Positions 5,332 to 7,054 of a stretch of 7,054 nucleotides of DNA are shown piece by piece. The notes under the pieces were generated by a model. That model saw only the letters and a list, made by a program, of their open reading frames with translations. It did no database searches and had not been told where the DNA came from. The stretch spans positions 29,521 to 36,574 of the forward strand of contig PMKB01000015.1 in the NCBI GenBank assembly GCA_003157595.1, written 5' to 3'. How positions within the stretch are numbered: the first letter of the stretch is position 1; each line of letters opens with the position of its first letter. This DNA comes from Solirubrobacterales bacterium (GTDB lineage Bacteria; Actinomycetota; Thermoleophilia; Solirubrobacterales; Solirubrobacteraceae). The position numbers were made by a program, and so were the translations under genes.

Positions 5332-5948
5332 ACGCCCTCGACCACCGCTCGCAGTCCGTCCATGTCATAGGAGCGCTCGCCGGCGGACAGGCGCTCGCGT
5401 TTGACGCGCTCCTTCTCCTCGCGCTCCAGAGCCGCCACCAGAACGTCGCGCACGCGTTCGGCGTCGACGACGGCGCCGCCGTCGGCATCGAGAACGACGA
5501 CATCGCCCGGTCGGATGCTGGTGCCACCGACCGTGACGGGTACGTCGATCTCGCCGACCACGGCCTTCGTTGCGCCGCGCACGCGCACCCAGCGCGCCCA
5601 GACCGGAAGCCCCATCGCCGCCAGCTCCTCCGCGTCGCGCACGGAAGCGTCGACCAGCAGTCCCGCCGCGCCAGCGATTCTGGCCTGGGTCGCGAGCAGA
5701 TCGCCGACAAGCGCGACGGCCCGTGGCTGCGGCATCGTCACGACCACGACGTCGCCCGGCTCGATCCGCTCGATCACGGCATGCACCATCAGGTTGTCGT
5801 CCTGCCCGCAGCGCACGGTGCGCGCCGGCCCTGCGACACGCGACCCAGGCACGATCTGGTGCAGGTCGAGGTCGATGTAGCCACGCCGGCCGCCGGCCTC
5901 ATAGACCGTCGCCGATCCCAGCCGGGCGAGTTGCGCAAGCTCGTTCAC
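5328..5948 (-). CDS. RraA-fold aldolase (HMG / 4-carboxy-4-hydroxy-2-oxoadipate aldolase type)
   Basis: A 206-residue RraA-family protein. Aldolase members (GalC, LigK, ProA) split 4-hydroxy-4-methyl-2-oxoglutarate or 4-carboxy-4-hydroxy-2-oxoadipate into pyruvate and pyruvate or oxaloacetate, with a divalent metal. The segment GDLLATQARIAGAAG (82-96) is followed by VDASVRDAEEL (99-109). Arg104-Asp105 and Glu108 fit the Arg-Asp-x-x-Glu signature that separates active aldolases from non-catalytic RNase E regulators. The family features PGDVVVVT (64-71) and IRPGDVVVLDADGGAVV (145-161) are present. The C-terminus (about 175-195) is rich in Lys, Arg and Glu and is probably helical. The start is GTG at 5948, sharing GTGA with the stop of the GalB-like gene, with GGAG very close upstream. 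The placement after a GalB-like hydratase strongly favours the aldolase role. It is slightly shorter than typical GalC/LigK proteins. Confidence 0.85.
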   Translation of the reverse strand: MNELAQLARLGSATVYEAGGRRGYIDLDLHQIVPGSRVAGPARTVRCGQDDNLMVHAVIERIEPGDVVVVTMPQPRAVALVGDLLATQARIAGAAGLLVDASVRDAEELAAMGLPVWARWVRVRGATKAVVGEIDVPVTVGGTSIRPGDVVVLDADGGAVVDAERVRDVLVAALEREEKERVKRERLSAGERSYDMDGLRAVVEGV

Positions 5949-6658
5949 AGCTCCGCGACCAGTTGCGGAATCACGCGCTGAAAGGCCTCGGCGTACTCAA
6001 CGTGCTTCGCGCCCGACGCGCGTCGCGCGTGGTTTCCGCGCTGCGCGGCGCGCTGCTCGTAGTAGGTGTGCAGGTAACGCTGCGCCTTCATCTCGCCCAT
6101 CGCGGCGCGCTTGGCGTCCATCACTGCTGTGATGTCGACGAATGTCGTCGGCGTGAAGTTGCACAGCTCGGGCTGGTGGGGCTCGAACAAGAACAGCGCC
6201 GGCGGCGCGATCGTCGCAAAAGCGCTCTGAACGCCCGCCCCGGCAGCGAGTCCGCGAGCCCGGTCGACCGCGGCATGGGCGACGGGGTGGTCGGGGTTGA
6301 ACGGGTCGGTGTCGGTGTGGGTGACGAGCACGTCGGGCGCGAACTCGCGGATAACCGCAGCGATCTGAAGCAACGCCGCGGTGTCGATCTGCAGCGGATA
6401 GTCGCCGAGATCCAGACAACGGAAGCTCGCGCCGAGATGCGCCGCGGCGGCCTGCGCCTCCGCGTGGCGCAACCGCTTGACGTTCTCGACCGTCTGGCCT
6501 GGCTCCTTCCACAGCTCGCCCGACTCGCCGCGCTCCCCATAGCTCAGCGCCACAACCTCGGCGACCCCACCGGCGGCCGTCGCGGTCGCCATCGCACCTG
6601 CGGCCCGCCAGACGAAGTCAGCCGAGTGCGCGCCGATCACCAGAACCCGCCGGCTCAC
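5945..6658 (-). CDS. galB: GalB-like 4-oxalomesaconate hydratase (PIG-L/LmbE fold)
   Basis: A 237-residue PIG-L-fold protein. The family's deacetylase motif AHPDDE is replaced by AHSADF (10-15). His11 and Asp14 keep the metal ligands, but the Asp that acts as deacetylase base is Ala13. This AHSADFVWRAAGA form, together with LSYGERGES (38-46), LGDYPL (84-89), NPDHP (121-125) and FEPHQPELC (158-166), matches GalB from gallate catabolism as I remember it. GalB is a zinc enzyme that adds water to 4-oxalomesaconate to give 4-carboxy-4-hydroxy-2-oxoadipate. His124 is the likely third metal ligand. The next gene encodes the matching aldolase type. The start is GTG at 6658, overlapping the upstream stop as GTGA, with GAGGAG five bases before it. 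A general PIG-L deacetylase label would be misleading. The alternative is a hydratase for a related ring-cleavage product. Confidence 0.82.
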   Translation of the reverse strand: MSRRVLVIGAHSADFVWRAAGAMATATAAGGVAEVVALSYGERGESGELWKEPGQTVENVKRLRHAEAQAAAAHLGASFRCLDLGDYPLQIDTAALLQIAAVIREFAPDVLVTHTDTDPFNPDHPVAHAAVDRARGLAAGAGVQSAFATIAPPALFLFEPHQPELCNFTPTTFVDITAVMDAKRAAMGEMKAQRYLHTYYEQRAAQRGNHARRASGAKHVEYAEAFQRVIPQLVAEL

Positions 6659-7054
6659 GGCAGCTCCTCACCGGCGAGCGATCGCGTGTTCGTCACCGCC
6701 ATCGTGACCACCTCCTCGTCGCTGAAACCGGCCGCCAGAAACTGGTCGGCCATCAGCGCCAACCCGTCCTCAACCGCCGGATTGAACGTCTGCCCCAGAT
6801 CGCTCGACCAGACCGTGTGCGCCGGGCCGACCTCGCGCGAGGCGCGACAGATCGCCTCCCACGACACCTTGCCCGTGTGCGGCGTCGTGAAACAGCGCTC
6901 GAGCAACGCCCCGCGCGCCGCGAGCTCGACTTGGTCGGCGATCGAGATCTGCTGCGACGGGAACTCGGGGTGGGTCACGACGATCCGGCGCACGCCCGCG
7001 GCCACCGCGCCGCCGACGAGCGCGAAGATCTCATCGCGCGCGAGATGCCCGGTC
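6655..7054 (-). CDS. TIM-barrel metal-dependent hydrolase, amidohydrolase-like (DUF6282-like), N-terminus missing
   Basis: The visible 132 residues are the C-terminal part of a longer protein that runs off the window end; the frame stays open to 7053, with a codon beginning there. An internal GTG at 7005 is not the start, because the family-like sequence TGHLARDEIFALVGGA lies upstream of it in the same frame. Features are VVTHPEF (visible residues 25-31, His28 at the end of a strand), a long amphipathic stretch AADQVE-like (ISIADQVELAARGALLE), and HTVWSSDLGQ (79-88, with Asp85), which resembles the last barrel strand with a metal-binding Asp. It ends in a helix with VTNTRSLAG, like the end of amidohydrolase-type barrels. 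It overlaps the GalB-like gene by GTGA. A lactonase, decarboxylase or other hydrolase in the same aromatic pathway is plausible, but the reaction is unknown. The family label is from memory and only moderately secure. Confidence 0.72.
   Translation of the reverse strand, partial: TGHLARDEIFALVGGAVAAGVRRIVVTHPEFPSQQISIADQVELAARGALLERCFTTPHTGKVSWEAICRASREVGPAHTVWSSDLGQTFNPAVEDGLALMADQFLAAGFSDEEVVTMAVTNTRSLAGEELP

Noticed and set aside
5328..5948. RraA-type RNase E inhibitor
   Set aside because: Arg104-Asp105 and Glu108 fit the aldolase signature, and the neighbours are aromatic-degradation enzymes.
1..7054. CRISPR array, tRNA, rRNA or insertion sequence
   Set aside because: No regularly spaced repeats, tRNA-like cloverleaf, rRNA sequence, transposase or terminal inverted repeats were seen; nearly all of the window is accounted for by coherent genes.

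Overview
This is a gene-dense stretch of G+C-rich bacterial DNA (about two thirds G+C by eye). All nine genes lie on the minus strand, so the transcription order runs from high to low coordinates. GTG starts are common, the strong codon third-position G/C bias produces long empty antisense frames, and genes overlap by 4 nt. This suggests an actinobacterium, perhaps of the Thermoleophilia/Solirubrobacterales type. That placement is an inference from composition and style; there is no rRNA or marker gene here.

First block (7054 down to 4378): a hydrolase of the amidohydrolase-like TIM-barrel type (N-terminus outside the window), a GalB-like 4-oxalomesaconate hydratase of the PIG-L fold, an RraA-fold aldolase of the HMG/CHA aldolase type, and an XylE-like type I extradiol (catechol 2,3-) dioxygenase. 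Each of the three internal junctions is a GTGA overlap, in which the stop TGA and the next start GTG share two bases. This looks like a translationally coupled operon for meta-cleavage of an aromatic ring, followed by hydration and aldol cleavage to pyruvate plus a second 2-oxo acid.

Spacer (4377 to 4180): the only sizeable intergenic gap, 198 bp. It carries a perfect 12-bp palindrome and a cluster of GAAC/GTTC half-sites, so it may be the promoter and operator region of a second transcription unit.

Second block (4179 down to 1): an IolE/AP-endonuclease-2-like sugar isomerase or dehydratase, then two consecutive alpha/beta pairs of thiamine-diphosphate-dependent 2-oxo acid dehydrogenase E1 subunits (alpha1, beta1, alpha2, beta2). 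Beta2 is cut off by the window edge. The alpha2/beta2 junction carries a 23-bp tandem duplication that copies the stop/start overlap itself. No E2 or E3 gene is visible; they may lie beyond position 1.

A working picture, as inference: the first block opens and cleaves an aromatic compound to 2-oxo acids, and the E1 components of the second block oxidatively decarboxylate 2-oxo acids to acyl-CoA. The substrates of the dioxygenase, of the TIM-barrel enzyme and of the two E1 pairs cannot be fixed from this sequence alone.
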